A stretch of DNA of 64,000 bases, taken from positions 1,116,001 to 1,180,000 of the forward strand of contig PSQN01000004.1 of NCBI GenBank assembly GCA_002989075.1. The letters are read 5' to 3'. Below, one piece after another: positions 1-11,214 of this stretch (the first letter of the stretch is position 1; the number at the start of each line of letters is the position of its first letter). The position numbers and the translations under genes are program-made. The notes under the pieces are model-generated. The model searched no databases. It worked only from the letters and a program-made list of their open reading frames with translations, and was not told the origin of the DNA. The DNA is from Arthonia radiata (taxonomy: Eukaryota; Ascomycota; Arthoniomycetes; Arthoniales; Arthoniaceae).

Positions 1-1220
1 GTCCTTGTTGACTAGTACAAGAGCTTTAGAGATTCTCTCTCTAGAAGCGCTGCTAAATGTCCCGAGATCTGGCACAGTCCACTGGGTATAGAACACGCCG
101 TGAGTGCTGGTGACGCGGTATAGACCGTACGCTCGGAGGAATGAGTTGCATAGAAAGCAGGCACCCTTGCTAGACCCGATCACTCTGGGCCGTGGTATGT
201 TTACATTCAGCTCGAAATGCGCGACGAGCTGGACTTCGCCATGAACATGTAGATTCAACTGAGGCTGGACGACGCCTTTGCATTTCTTGTAGGCAGGAAC
301 AGATGCAATCACGATGTTGGAGAAGAGAGAAGGACGGCTGCGGGCTAGCTTCGTCAGTGTGCGGCAGACCCCTACATACCGGGCAATCTGGCCAATCTCA
401 TGAAGTTGGCGACTTCCAGCGTTGTTGTGCGGACAATTGAAATCTCGAAGCTTGCTCAAAAAGTCGGCGAACTCTTCATGAACGGCACACGTGGTCGCGA
501 TGAGGACTTTAAGCGCATAGATGTCTTCGTGTCTTGGCAGAGTCTCGAAAGAAACTAGATGTTCGCGCAGCGTCGCGATGCAGGCTTTCAATGCCGACAT
601 TTTTGACTGAGGAACCTCCGCTCCGCAGCGCCACTCCCGAATACGATCGACCAACCACGGTTGGGAAGCCTTGTTCTGTCCAAGCTGAAGACGAGTAGTG
701 ACTTTGCATTTGCGCGATCGCAGCCGTCCGTACAGCTTGTCTATGTTCATACGAATGACACGATCAAGCAACAACTCTTCGCATTTTTGACGCGCAATAT
801 CTATGTCAGGTTTGAGTGTGAGTTCTGCAAGCAGGCATACAACTCACCACCAACAGCACAATCCGAAAGACTTGTCGACATGGCCATAAACGTGCTCATA
901 ACAATTTTAGGAACACCCTCGTTGGAAGCAAGCGTGATGTTAAGTCGATCTGGTTGCGATAACGCTTGTACTGTTGCTGCCCTGACAGCGTCAGGGCCGC
1001 TTTTGCAGATTGCCAGGAACGCGAAATCGTTAGCAAGTTGCTCTTCCAAGGCAAGGTTGAAAACCGGGTCTGCTTCCTCCGTTGGTTTCGCATTGCAAGT
1101 GCCGGCGGCGCCAGGGATCTTATATTTGTTCTTGATCGTCCTCACGTTGCCCTCAAAGGTAGCTCGACCTACTCTCTTGAAAACGGAAACCTTAGCTGCT
1201 GCTGTGTGCGGGTTGGCCAT
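1..1220 (-). CDS. OTT_1508-like nucleic-acid deaminase family protein, 3' end beyond window
   Basis: Starts at ATG 1220 (MANPHTAAAKVSVFKRVGRA) and stays open to the window edge if the frame shifts near 825-847. The C-terminal half shows HGEVQL followed by PRPRVIGSSKGACFLCNSF and a THGVFYTQWTVPDL-like segment. In fungal OTT_1508-type deaminases the same places hold HAE and CxxC zinc/catalytic motifs; here HAE has become HGE, with the H and E kept. The join is unclear: a strong GTGAGT donor and a CAG acceptor delimit only 23 nt (825-847), which restores the frame but is shorter than usual fungal introns. A 47-nt intron with a weak GTCTTT donor would also work. It could instead be a frameshifted pseudogene. 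The substrate is unknown. The gene starts 330 bp from a decayed transposon. Confidence 0.6.
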
Positions 1221-1550
1221 GCTTCAAAAAAGAAGCGCAGATGGGCATTGTAAGTAATTCTAGACTCTTGAATACTCTTGAAGATGGCATTAGGGAAACG
1301 AATGATCGCGGAAGGGTGATATCGTGAATCTTGCGGCAATTATGCGTTGCCTTGTGTACCCGCAGAAGCTGCATGCTGTGTAACACCAAACGTGGCTGGG
1401 CGGACAAGGTCCTTCGATGCTCAGCATGCGAACAACAAACGGACCTTCACCGCGCACCGTCCCGCGTATCAAATATGCATCGATGCAAAGACATCGTTCA
1501 ATAGGGTTGAGGGAAAAGACGCGCACTGGTTTGGCATCAAAACTTCGACC
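1221..1550. other. Intergenic, promoter side of the deaminase gene
   Basis: No convincing gene. Short open frames here on both strands run into the transposon end and have no family resemblance. This is the presumed promoter of the minus-strand deaminase gene. Confidence 0.4.
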
Positions 1551-1642
1551 CGGTAGCCTCAGTCCACTCAGGCCCGTGCGCTCGGCTGATATATTACCCG
1601 ATAAGGAAATGCTCGCCCCACGGGCCTGAGGCCCGATAGCAG
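1551..1642 (+). repeat. Left terminal inverted repeat with internal hairpin
   Basis: Bases 1625-1642 (CCTGAGGCCCGATAGCAG) are, apart from one transition, the reverse complement of 7843-7860. Outer segment 1551-1575 matches the complement of 7920-7946 with transitions only. Inside the repeat, CTCAGGCCCGTG (1567-1578) and CACGGGCCTGAG (1619-1630) are perfect inverted 12-mers, so this end can fold on itself. Confidence 0.8.
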
Positions 1643-3189
1643 TCTTGGCGGGGTTTTGCATTTCTTAGCATTTTTTTACACCCAAAACTCGCCTTCGCCG
1701 GTACAGGATTTTATAGCCAAATTAACAGGTATTGATCTAAAAAAAACTACAGTAGAAAGAGTATCTTAAGATCTAGAGCCCTTTTTTTTCTTTCCTTCTC
1801 TAACAGCAAAATAGGCCGTATAGAGTCATTAAAGAGCGTATATAATACATTATTATATATTTAACAACTTTATAATAAGGAAGAATAAATTAAACAAAAA
1901 GAACTTAAATATAAGCGATAGTTAATAAAAGATAAAGAGAAGAAGGTTAATTAGCTTCTTTTTAAGCTTTAATAGCAGCGTACAACCTTTTATACCGCTC
2001 TTTTATCTCTTATATGCTTAAATTAACCTAGTTATTGAGCATCCTTTAGTAAGTTTACGGAGGCCTTATACAACAATTAAGACCTACTTAATTGTTTTTA
2101 AGCTTTAATATAAGTTAACAGAGGCTATATTGTTCCTAATAAAGATTTAAAAAGAAGCAGCAAGGCTTTTAAGACAGCTAATGTTTAGAGAGTATAAAAT
2201 TAATTAAGTTTAGAAGCTTAATGTAGTTCCTAGCTGTACAGACATTAAGCAGACGTACTACCGAAAGGCTCTAAACTTAACTTAACTGCTACTTAGTTTA
2301 TCGTAGTAGAAGTGTGTTAATTAACCTCGAAGCGAGGAGCACGTCCTATCTCTCTACTAGCGTATATACCTTATCCTTTTAATACTATTATATACTTCTT
2401 AACTACATAAGTACAATCTTCTTTCCGGTGTTCTTAGGCTTTCGATACACAATTATAGAGTATTTATAGACTTAATAATACAATTTAACCGCCTTAGACT
2501 ATACTTAAGCTATAAGATATATATAAAGAACTACTAGAATTTTAAAACTCGAGCTAATTAAGTACCGCGTTAACTTATAATATAAAGTAGGCTTATTATC
2601 TATAGCTACAATAACTTAGAGTAATTAACTAAATTAACGTACTAAATATTAAGGCTTTAAAAGAGTATATACTCTAAGACGATTACGCTTTTATACTAGC
2701 TAAAGGATCTTCTAACCTATCTACCGACCTAGCAGATAATCTATAAGAAGACGCCGCTAAGTATAATAGCCGTTATAAGCTTCTTCGACGTACTAGCATA
2801 AACGACCTACCGCCTTGCTACTTAGAGCTTTAAAGCGCTGTACGTAGGGTTTTTTAAGGCTGTTAACGACCTTTTAAGTAATATTAAAGACGTTACAATC
2901 TACTGTCAACTAGTTAACGTCCTGCCTCCTTTTAAGTTTAATTTCCTTCTACTTCTCCTAATAAATATTAACGAGAGCACAAATAAGGGGAACATTAAGA
3001 TTTAACATAAGATTAATAAGATACTCAGCTTTTTTAACGAGCATTTTGATACCGAGCCCGTTTATATTATCTTTAAGGACTAAAAAACCCTTTAGCGAGT
3101 CTATTTAATTGTTATAATATATACCGAGAACGTCTATAAGCGGGACTAATTTTGGTATCTATTTCTAATGCTTAGCCTCTTTTATTTAC

Positions 3190-3860
3190 AAATAAACCTT
3201 GCTCGCAACCTAATAAAGATATATTACGGCCTAAATTCAATCTCTAACTCTCTTTGACGCCTACGGTAGGTCCGAGAGAAGCTTAAATACAAAGGCGTCT
3301 CTAGTAAGGAGAGTAACTACCGGGCGCTTAAGAACTTCTTAACGGACACCTAAAATAGGCAATTTCTTATATACTAGCTAGTTAATTAAGGGCTTAATTA
3401 ATTAACAACAATATAGTAAATCTTAAGCTTAATTTAAAGTCTTAGAGTTAAGCGGTTTAAACATTTAATTAAATTAACGGTAAAGTATATCGATAACCGA
3501 GTTCGCAGCAAAGGTACTAATTAAGAGCTCTAATACTTTATAGGCTTCTTTCGGGACGCCAAGACGTTTCTTAATCTACGGTAGGCTATTAAGTATAGCG
3601 ACGTTAGAATAATTGTTAAATATATACGCCGCTGCTACGTCCTCTTCTACGGCGCCGGCGCGTACAACTATACGATTAAATTACTTTACTTTCTTTGTAT
3701 CTTTACTACTAAGTATATTAATTTGCCTATACGAGACCTCCTACTTTTAGTAATGCTTATTAATATTGAAGGGCGTGTTAATAGCTTCTTTTCGGTTAAT
3801 CTTATAAATAAGCACTTTAACGGCCTTATTAAGCAGATCTAGCTTAATAGACGTAACAGC
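3190..3860 (+). pseudogene. Degraded transposon coding region, possibly DUF6589-like
   Basis: Read conceptually through stops, this stretch gives protein-like text: NLARNLIKIYYGLNS, then RDAKTFLNLR, IKYSDVRIIVKYIRRC, FYGAGAYNYTIKLLY and INIEGRVNSFFSVNLINKHF. The order (charged DAK.FL.LR segment, Y..LFYG.G..NY motif, then N.EG...SFF..D-like segment) resembles the fungal DUF6589 family found on repeats. I recall this pattern and have not searched it. Stops and the AT skew show it is dead. Confidence 0.4.
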
Positions 3861-6800
3861 CGCTAGACGTTTAAAGACGTTATAAAGTATAGAACTATTA
3901 AGAAGCTATTTCTTAATCCGCTTAACGAGCGGCTTATAAAGCAGCTGTTACTATACCGGTCTAATATATATTCTTCTACGTATAGAGACTAGAATATCTT
4001 TCTTATAGCTATTAGATCTTTGCTGGCAGTACGGAATAGTCTAGAGGCTAATTTAATAGTCTTAAACAAGCCTCTAGACTATATTTAACTAGGTCTCTAG
4101 CGCCTTAGCGATAAGATTGCGTAGTTTAATAGACTCTTAATACGTCTTAAGCTAGCTTATATTAAGAACGAAGCTATACTTAAGAACCTCGCTTAACAGG
4201 CAGATAAAGATACTACGGAGGACTGTAAGTTCTTTCGGCGTACCGAGCAAAGCTTTCAGGACGTTAAGTCTACTTTAGATCCGCTGTAATATAGCTTGCA
4301 GCATAAGTTTTAATAGAAGTTAAACAGTACTTTTAAATAAAACATTAAAGATAAAGATAAGCAGGTATATAGCAACATATATATTAATTATATTGTTAAA
4401 GTAAAAGTAGCTCTATACAGGCGTTAAGTACTTATTAACTGTCTATTAACTATATATTAAGTAGTACGGTTATTAAAATTGTTATTGTTCCGCCTAACTT
4501 AAGAACGAAGACGGTTACTATTATTGAGCTGCTACTTAAAGAAGTCGATTCTACGCCGAGCCTACTGAATCTATACCTAAGTATCGTTGTTAAACTATAT
4601 TAACTTACTTTCTTCGCTAGAGTTAATGTTGCTAGCAATAGTTAGGTTAACTAGGATACGGATGTTAACCGGACTCGGCTACAGTCCGTATTAGAACTAT
4701 AGGTAGGTACCTTGCTGGCGCTAAATAGACGGAATTAGAGAAGGAATAACTATAATAGAGCTAGCAGGTAGTTAAGCGAAAGCTATTTTAATATATATTA
4801 GTATTAAGTTAAAGCAAGGTTAAATTGTTAATATACCTTAAGGACTAGGAGCAATAGAAGCAATAGAAGCAATTAGGGCAGTAGAGACAGTAGGACTAGG
4901 ACTACTAGGAGTAGAGCTAGTACTAGTATTGAGACTACACTAGGTAGGATAGCTAGAGGCAGTATAAGGACCGTAGTAGCGCCGGTAGATAAGAGCGATT
5001 CTTCCTGTTACAAACTTGCTTAAATTCTGTTAGCAGCGAATATATATACAGATAATAAATTTGTTAGCAGCTTAAATTATAAAAGACTTAAATATATAGT
5101 TGTTTAAGTTAAAACGGACAGAAGGAGCTACATTAGCGTTAATTTAGAGTCGAACGTCGTTATTAACGGTAGAAAGGGTAAGAACGCGCTATTAAATAGC
5201 CTAAGTAATGCGACTAGAGATACTAAAATACGGGCCGTTGTCGTCTTAAATATAGACGTAGATTCTACGAACACAAGCTATAGTTTATAGAACGTCTACG
5301 TTAACTGTATAGTATTAGCTCAATGTTAAGTTTCTAAGTTTTAACGTATAGCAAACTTACGAAAAGCGTTCTAAGTAGTACGATCGGCGAACAACTATAC
5401 TTGTACGGCTATATTAACGTTAATATTAATGTTAAAAAAGGTTTATAGAGATTAAAAGAAGAGTTTAAAGGTTAAAGAAAGATTAAGATAGTAAAGAAGG
5501 ATATTGAAAGAAAGACAAGTAAGGGTAGAAAACGTTTAAGTATAAGTAGCTATACAGCTAAGCAGATACGCTATATACTGCCTTATTAGTATCTACTTAA
5601 TTAAGCTATAGTACCTATAAGGCAGCTATATAGGGTTAAAGCTCTAACAATAATTATAGCTAGCATTAACTAGCAGCGTCTTTGTTGTTTTAATAAGCGT
5701 TCGCTACTTAATTCCTTAGATACAGAGCGTACTAGCGTTCTCTACTTAGTCTGAATCTCGTTGTTTACTTATATATTTAGCAATAAAGATTATAGCTCGC
5801 GTAGGATAGGCTGTACTAGAGTTAATAGGAGTTAAGATGCCTAAGTAGGTTAAATAGCAGACGTTAATAGTAGTTAATATAATTTCTAAGTAAGAATATA
5901 TTTCGTAATAGCGGAGACTTTAGTACCGTACTTAATTGCCTACGCTTAGCCGTTAAACTAACCTTTAGCAACAGTATAGATTAATAATACTAGGCTATTT
6001 ATCTACTTTTTAAGAAGCACTAGCTTATTATATAAACCTTTAACGAGGTTAAATATAGACCCCTGCAGCCGGGCGAGAACCGTCTGCCGCCAAACCTTAA
6101 GCTGTTTAATAAATTAAGCTTGTATGTTAGCGGGTACATTACGGTGCTATATATCGTATACTTTTAGAAGCTTAAGTAGCCGAGAATTGCAATAAGAATA
6201 CGTTAAATTACACTGCTCTTAATAAAGTCTTTTGTTAAAGTAGCCCAGCATACCTATACGTACGTAGAAGCTATTCTAAACCCGATATTTCTAAGAATTA
6301 GCCTTAAAAAGCCGCTGTCGAAATACAAAATCGTTCTTTATCAACTTTAAGGGCTGTTATTAATTAGTTAAATTAACCTACTCGTTATCTTAGCTCGATT
6401 GCTCGCTATTAGTATCGCTTAGAGTATCTTAAAAGACCTCAATAGCTAGACTTAACTGCCCGCGTTGCTGCTTACAGAGTTTTATTAACTTCTACCGCTG
6501 CTATTTATTAAGGTCTTTAAGCCGCGGTCTAACTAACTTAGCCTCAGTAACCGTATAAAAGTAGCCTGTACGCCCGTTATAGCCTATTCGACCGAGCTTC
6601 TGCTAAATATTGACTAAGCTATTTCGTCTAACTTAGAAAATATAGTTAACGTCGTAAGGATTGACGCTAAAGCTAAATACAACCGTTGTACAGATTATTA
6701 AGCATTAATTGCTGTTAAATATAGTTAAAATAGCCTCCTGCGTATTGTCCTATAGTTAGCTGTAATATAGCCGAATAATGCTACTTATTAACTAAACTAG

Positions 6801-7640
6801 CAATTTAAGCTATATTAACTACGCTTAGATTCGAGCAACAAGAACAATAACTTCTAATACCTTCTGTATATAAATAATTGTCTTTAATAGCTACTTGTTA
6901 GCTCGTTGTTGAGCTATATTGTATAGTAGTTAAATAACGCGCCGCTAGATAGTTAAAAGGCTTATATTAGGCTTCTCCTTAAAGAATAGATTAATATTAC
7001 TTAAATTAATTAACGTTTAAATAGTATATATACTGTTCTTAAACGCAAGCTTAAGCTTTAACTTATAAAATATTAAAATTAGGAGTATAGCTATAGTTAT
7101 AAAGAGAACAACGTAGTTTAGCAACGAACGTCGAAGCGTACTAAGTTTAAGAAACTTAAAACAAAAGGACTCTCTCTATTCGCTATAAACATACAGTTTG
7201 TTAATAATAAGAAGACAGACAGCTTTGCGGAAAGAAGGCTATTTAATTACGTCTTAAAAGAAGATATTACTTAATATAATTTTAGAACTAAGCTATATAT
7301 ATATATACTCTCTATCTATAATCTGTTAACGGCTCTTTTCGCTGTTAGTTAAACTATTTAATATAAACAGCCGTACCTCTTAAAGCTACTATGTCGCCTT
7401 ATACTAATTATTCTTAATCGCCTTTAAGGAGCTAATAATTAGTATAATGCTTAAGTTTAGTATATAAAGTAGGTTAAATACTTAAAAGATAAGTGTTTTC
7501 CTAAACTTACATTTTGTAACTAATATAACGTCTTACTAAGCTTTTAATGTCTTTAAAGCTTTAAGCTGCTTAACTCTTACCTGTTAAATACTAAACAGCT
7601 GTTCAATTAACTGTGCGAAGGCAGAAGACAGGCGGGTTGG

Positions 7641-7766
7641 TTAAATAGTATTGGTAGCAGACGCTGTATTAGCGTCCTTAGCGTGCATACGCGTTGCTGT
7701 ACGCGACTGAGGCAGTTCTTGAGCCTTTTTGGTCGGAATTTTTGTACGCTTAGAAACGCGAGGCAT
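7641..7766 (-). pseudogene. Decayed N-terminal remnant of a second transposon gene
   Basis: ATG at 7766 opens a basic peptide, MPRVSKRTKIPTKKAQ, that stops after 41 codons at 7641. Beyond it, protein-like text continues between stops. Such lysine/arginine-rich starts are common in transposon proteins that bind DNA. This gene would run opposite to the plus-strand remnant. Family not recognised. Confidence 0.3.
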
Positions 7767-7842
7767 TGTTAACTTAGTTGACACGCTTTTTTGATCAAAT
7801 TTCAACGATTAGAATAATGTTTGGTTGATGAGACTAAAAAAG

Positions 7843-7947
7843 CTGCTATCGGGCCTCAGACCCTTCAGGCGTCTACTTCCTAAAGGGGAATAGCGTGGTA
7901 AACACGCACGGGCGCCCAAGGGTCTGAGCGGGCTGAGACTATCGACC
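7843..7947 (-). repeat. Right terminal inverted repeat with internal hairpin
   Basis: Complement of the left end, differing mainly by transitions. It has its own inner palindrome: CTCAGACCCTT (7855-7865) against AAGGGTCTGAG (7918-7928). Both ends thus keep the same fold although the arm sequences differ by compensating transitions. Confidence 0.75.
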
Positions 7948-8289
7948 CGGGCAGAATAAGGCCTTACCGCAACAGCACTAGCGTCAGGGGTCGTAGTCAA
8001 ATTTCATGTCGAGATGTATGAAATTTGAGAGACGTTGACATTTCAAGCTGCAGCATGAACAGCGATGTTGACTAGACACGGCAAAATTGGCACAGTGAGA
8101 CCCCTCCCCGCCCGTTCGCCAGTACTCAGGCTGCTCCCAGTCTCAGACATCCTCGCGGCGGCTTTCTGTTCAGCATCAACATCCCTGTGCTAAGCTCATC
8201 CGCGCCGCCATTTCTTGCATCATCCGGCTGATGTCAATGGTATCGGTGGTGTTGCGCAAACACTCTGGCCCATCATGCCAAGGGGGACA

Positions 8290-8997
8290 TTAAAGGTCGA
8301 ACTCGGTCTGCAGGCAATAGATACGCGCGCCCTCTGGCGTCTTTGCGTCAAACTTGACACTCCACAATCCCTAGACAACTTGATGAGCTCTCAGAACCAA
8401 TCGTGGTTATCGTAGAGTACATACGGGCGCGACAAGAAAGTCCGCAAACCACGCTGCGTAGTCGATAAAGACGGGACCCTTGCTGGGAGGACACGCTTTC
8501 TCAGGCGTGCTCGAGTTGGGAGGTTGGTGCATCTTCTCGAGCCAGTCGCAGATGTGGTACGTGCCATTGTAGGAACCAGAGTCCCCAGTATTGGCCGTGG
8601 CGTTGAACTGGGTCTCAAGTGTGGAGTTTACGGGAATGTCGCGCGTGAAGTTGCCTGATGTATGTTCATGGTAAGTAAGTCGTCCCGTCAGATTTGGGGG
8701 CACAGCATGATAGTCACCCCATATGAATACATCCTGTTCCTCATTGCTATGTATAGGTCAACTCCACGGCGAGTGTCATATCGTGAGGCAAGCTTACAGG
8801 TACGGTGTCTGAGGCTCGTTCACAATGCGTTCGATCGCCAGAAGGTCATCACTGCGCGACTCCGGGCATAGCTTGACGATCGAACCGCCTGGCACATCTT
8901 GAGGGCTGCTTCCGAGCACCAGAGGAGTCTGTAGTACTTCGCCGACTGCACTACGGGAGAGTCCGCCTCAGAGCAGATAAGTCGCTACGAGCAACAT
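8290..8997 (-). CDS. ML (MD-2-related lipid-recognition) domain secreted protein, start doubtful
   Basis: Three exons join cleanly: 8798-8997, 8425-8746, 8290-8370 (introns 8747-8797 and 8371-8424, GT-AG). The product reads LQTPLVLGSSPQDVPGGSIV, KLCPESRSDDLLAIERIV, then NGTYHICDWLEK, KACPPSKGPVF and ends KFDAKTPEGARIYCLQTEFD. Paired cysteines and the final K.DA.T..G..IYC.. strand are typical of fungal ML-domain proteins, small secreted beta-sandwiches that bind lipids. The likely signal peptide MLLVATYLL starts at 8997 but is followed by an in-frame TGA at 8968-8970. So either the gene is a pseudogene by one nonsense change, or the true 5' exon lies elsewhere. No upstream exon with a signal peptide was found. 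Confidence 0.6.
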
Positions 8998-9686
8998 GAC
9001 TTTGTAGCTGCGTGGATGCATGCCCTTGGATCAACAACCACTCTTGTCAGGTACTTTTGTGGAGGAGACGGCGACCTCATGAGCATGTCTGGAACACCTC
9101 GTCTCGTTCAGAACCCATGATCATTGTGCTTACTACAATGAGGCTGGTACTGATAATAACAATGTACTTCCTAGAATTGTTGTGGCGCAAGAATGGGACT
9201 CCAAGATGGAGGGGATCAACCCGAGGAGATTCGGGAGATTAGATATCATTGTCTTCCCGAAGAAGAGATTTTCCCAGCTTGGCAGCCCCTTACTTCTAGG
9301 ATGCTAGCGCAAACCAACACGGGCGTGGCGAAGTCCAACGTGAATGCCTCCGTACCACAGGATGCATATTTAACATAGCCCGGCATCTTCAATCCTGGCG
9401 ACTCTACCCTTTTCTACTTACAGTATGAAGCGGGAATGTGGGGAAGAGCGTAACGAGCCGAGATGACCTCGCCAATGAAAGCTGCCTAGCTGAAGCTGCA
9501 GCCTGTCCGCTTCTCCGGGCAACTCGCGTGTGTATGGTGCTGTTCGGTCTTGGAAACCCAGACCCACCCTCGAATGGAATCAGTATCTTTCAAGAGTCGA
9601 CATTTGTTCACCAGCGTCCATTGGCTTGCTGGTCCAAACTCCTTCGCTCACGCTGTTTCGTCTGCAGCTGTCCATCCATTCACATC
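8998..9686. other. Intergenic between two divergent genes
   Basis: Separates the ML-domain gene (minus) from the membrane protein gene (plus). Open frames here have no family resemblance. One, 9438-9716, is simply in frame with the first exon of the membrane protein; its earlier ATG was not chosen because the hydrophobic start begins at 9687. Confidence 0.4.
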
Positions 9687-10647
9687 ATGTTCCTGATCAA
9701 TGTCGCTAGCATGTAAGCTCACTGTAATACAATACAATCACACCGCTGGCACTAACAAGCAACGACGTGCAGTCTGCTTGTCTTCATGACAGCCATCTCA
9801 TACGTTCCACAATATCGCCGCATGCTCGCTCTGCGCTCCTCAGCCGGCCTTTCAGTCCCAGGCGTGCTTCTCAATGTAATTGTCGCGCAAGCCCAAGTCG
9901 CCAACATGTGGCTTCTCTGCGGATTCGCCCCGGCAATGGACTACGACGTTCCCGTTGCCACGCCGCTTATACTCCGCGATTGGGTCAATCTCACGCAGCT
10001 TCTGGTCCAGTGGGCTTGCTCGCTCGTTCTGTGAGACACCCAGTATCTCTCGCAACTAGAATTCCGTCTAACACCGCGATAGTTTCGCTCTAGTATGCAA
10101 AATGCCTTCTTCAAGCCATGCTCTGCCACCTGGGCGCTTAGCATCCTCTGGCGACGACTTCTGGCTCAAACAAGTTGCCCTCATTATTTGGATCGCGCAC
10201 GCGTTCACGATCTTTTTGCTCATTCCAGCTCTCACGTACGGCGCATTCGGGTTTATGTACATCATGTTCGGCCTCGACATGGCCGGCCTCTGCTTCTTCA
10301 ATTTCCTTGTCACCTTGCTAGCCGTTGCGTCTTTCATATTCCAGCTCTCTGAGACAAGCGCAGCCGATGATATTGGCGCATTGAGCAAGTCAGCGATCGC
10401 TCGTCAGATCGCTACGTTCTTGCTTCTTGCGGTCCTTTGGCCGTTCAGATTGATCATTCCTAGCGGCATCTGGGAACACGGACCCCGGCCAGCTCTGCTG
10501 ACGCAGTGGCTCCCCTGGGTGGGATGGGCTTGTGTCAACAATGCCATTTTCGCGGCTGGCCAGGGAGCAATGCTCTATACCGTCAAAGGAAAAGATGAAG
10601 ACAACGGCGCCCTGGTCGGCGAAGCGCAGCCTCTATTTGATCCCTAA
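9687..10647 (+). CDS. Multi-pass membrane protein, PQ-loop-like, function unknown
   Basis: Exons 9687-9712, 9773-10030 and 10116-10647 give 271 aa. The first intron is canonical. The second uses donor GTGAGA and acceptor CAAG at 10115, chosen because it alone restores frame. Residues 1-20 (MFLINVASILLVFMTAISYV) form a hydrophobic helix followed by PQYRRM and a RSSAGLSVPGVLLN segment, which recalls the P-Q turn and S-x-G/S-S..G of PQ-loop transporters. About six more hydrophobic segments follow (for example VALIIWIAHAFTIFLLIPAL and ATFLLLAVLWPF). The tail is acidic. The similarity covers only the start, so a transporter role is a guess. Confidence 0.6.
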
Positions 10648-10756
10648 AATCATGCAGGAGAATATGAAACGTCTCTTATGCATCTATCTGATGCACGCAA
10701 TCGCGCAGTCACTACATGCATGATACCTACCTATGGCATTTCTGCTCAACACGTCG

Positions 10757-11137
10757 TCACGGTATACAACTTCTATAGAGGTGTCGTACTGACGGCATTT
10801 TGATGATGCTCCGAGATAGAGACTCACTGACAAACCTTCGGCTCTTTCCTACTAGCAACACGGCATGAACAGGAGCGCCATCATCAACGGACTCCGGTCG
10901 AAGCAGACTACCGTTGATGGCCGCACCAACAGTCCAGATACTGTCGAAGTTCGGCACGGAGCTCAAATTGAGGTCGGGAAGGGGAAGCGGGCTATAGATG
11001 CCTCTATGTCTAACTTTTAGCGCATATTGTTGCGCTTCACGTCTTCGTTCAATAAGGGGAAACAAATTAGATGGAAGTAAAGACGAGGAAGAGGAAGACT
11101 TTGGATCATCCACCGTCCTCGTACCACCAAAGAACAT
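10757..11137 (-). CDS. Hypothetical protein, weak candidate
   Basis: An uninterrupted 126-codon frame with a serine-rich start and a middle segment (HRGIYSPLPLPDLNLSSVP, then SIWTVGAAINGSLLRPES) that reads like real protein. No family recognised, no clear splice sites, no signal peptide. The 3' third (SRSIIKMPSVRHLY) looks less protein-like, so the true end may be earlier or spliced. Confidence 0.25.
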   Translation of the reverse strand: MFFGGTRTVDDPKSSSSSSLLPSNLFPLIERRREAQQYALKVRHRGIYSPLPLPDLNLSSVPNFDSIWTVGAAINGSLLRPESVDDGAPVHAVLLVGKSRRFVSESLSRSIIKMPSVRHLYRSCIP

Positions 11138-11214
11138 TCATCCAAAAATCAAAGACACTCGCATACAAGAATTGACAGCTCAAACTCATCACACCAACTC
11201 AGCAGCCCGCCCGT

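Larger units (their letters stand above)
1551..7947. mobile_element. RIP-decayed DNA transposon with terminal inverted repeats
   Basis: A block of about 6.4 kb bounded by inverted repeats (1551-1642 and 7843-7947). The interior, roughly 1690-7740, is AT-rich, full of TpA (TTAA, TATA, CTTA) and littered with stops in all frames. Differences between the two ends are mostly C/T or G/A transitions. This fits RIP, which converts CpA to TpA in duplicated fungal DNA. Parts of two opposed coding regions are still legible: a plus-strand stretch around 3190-3860 and a minus-strand start at 7766. I cannot place it in a named superfamily, and I did not identify a target-site duplication. Confidence 0.75.
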
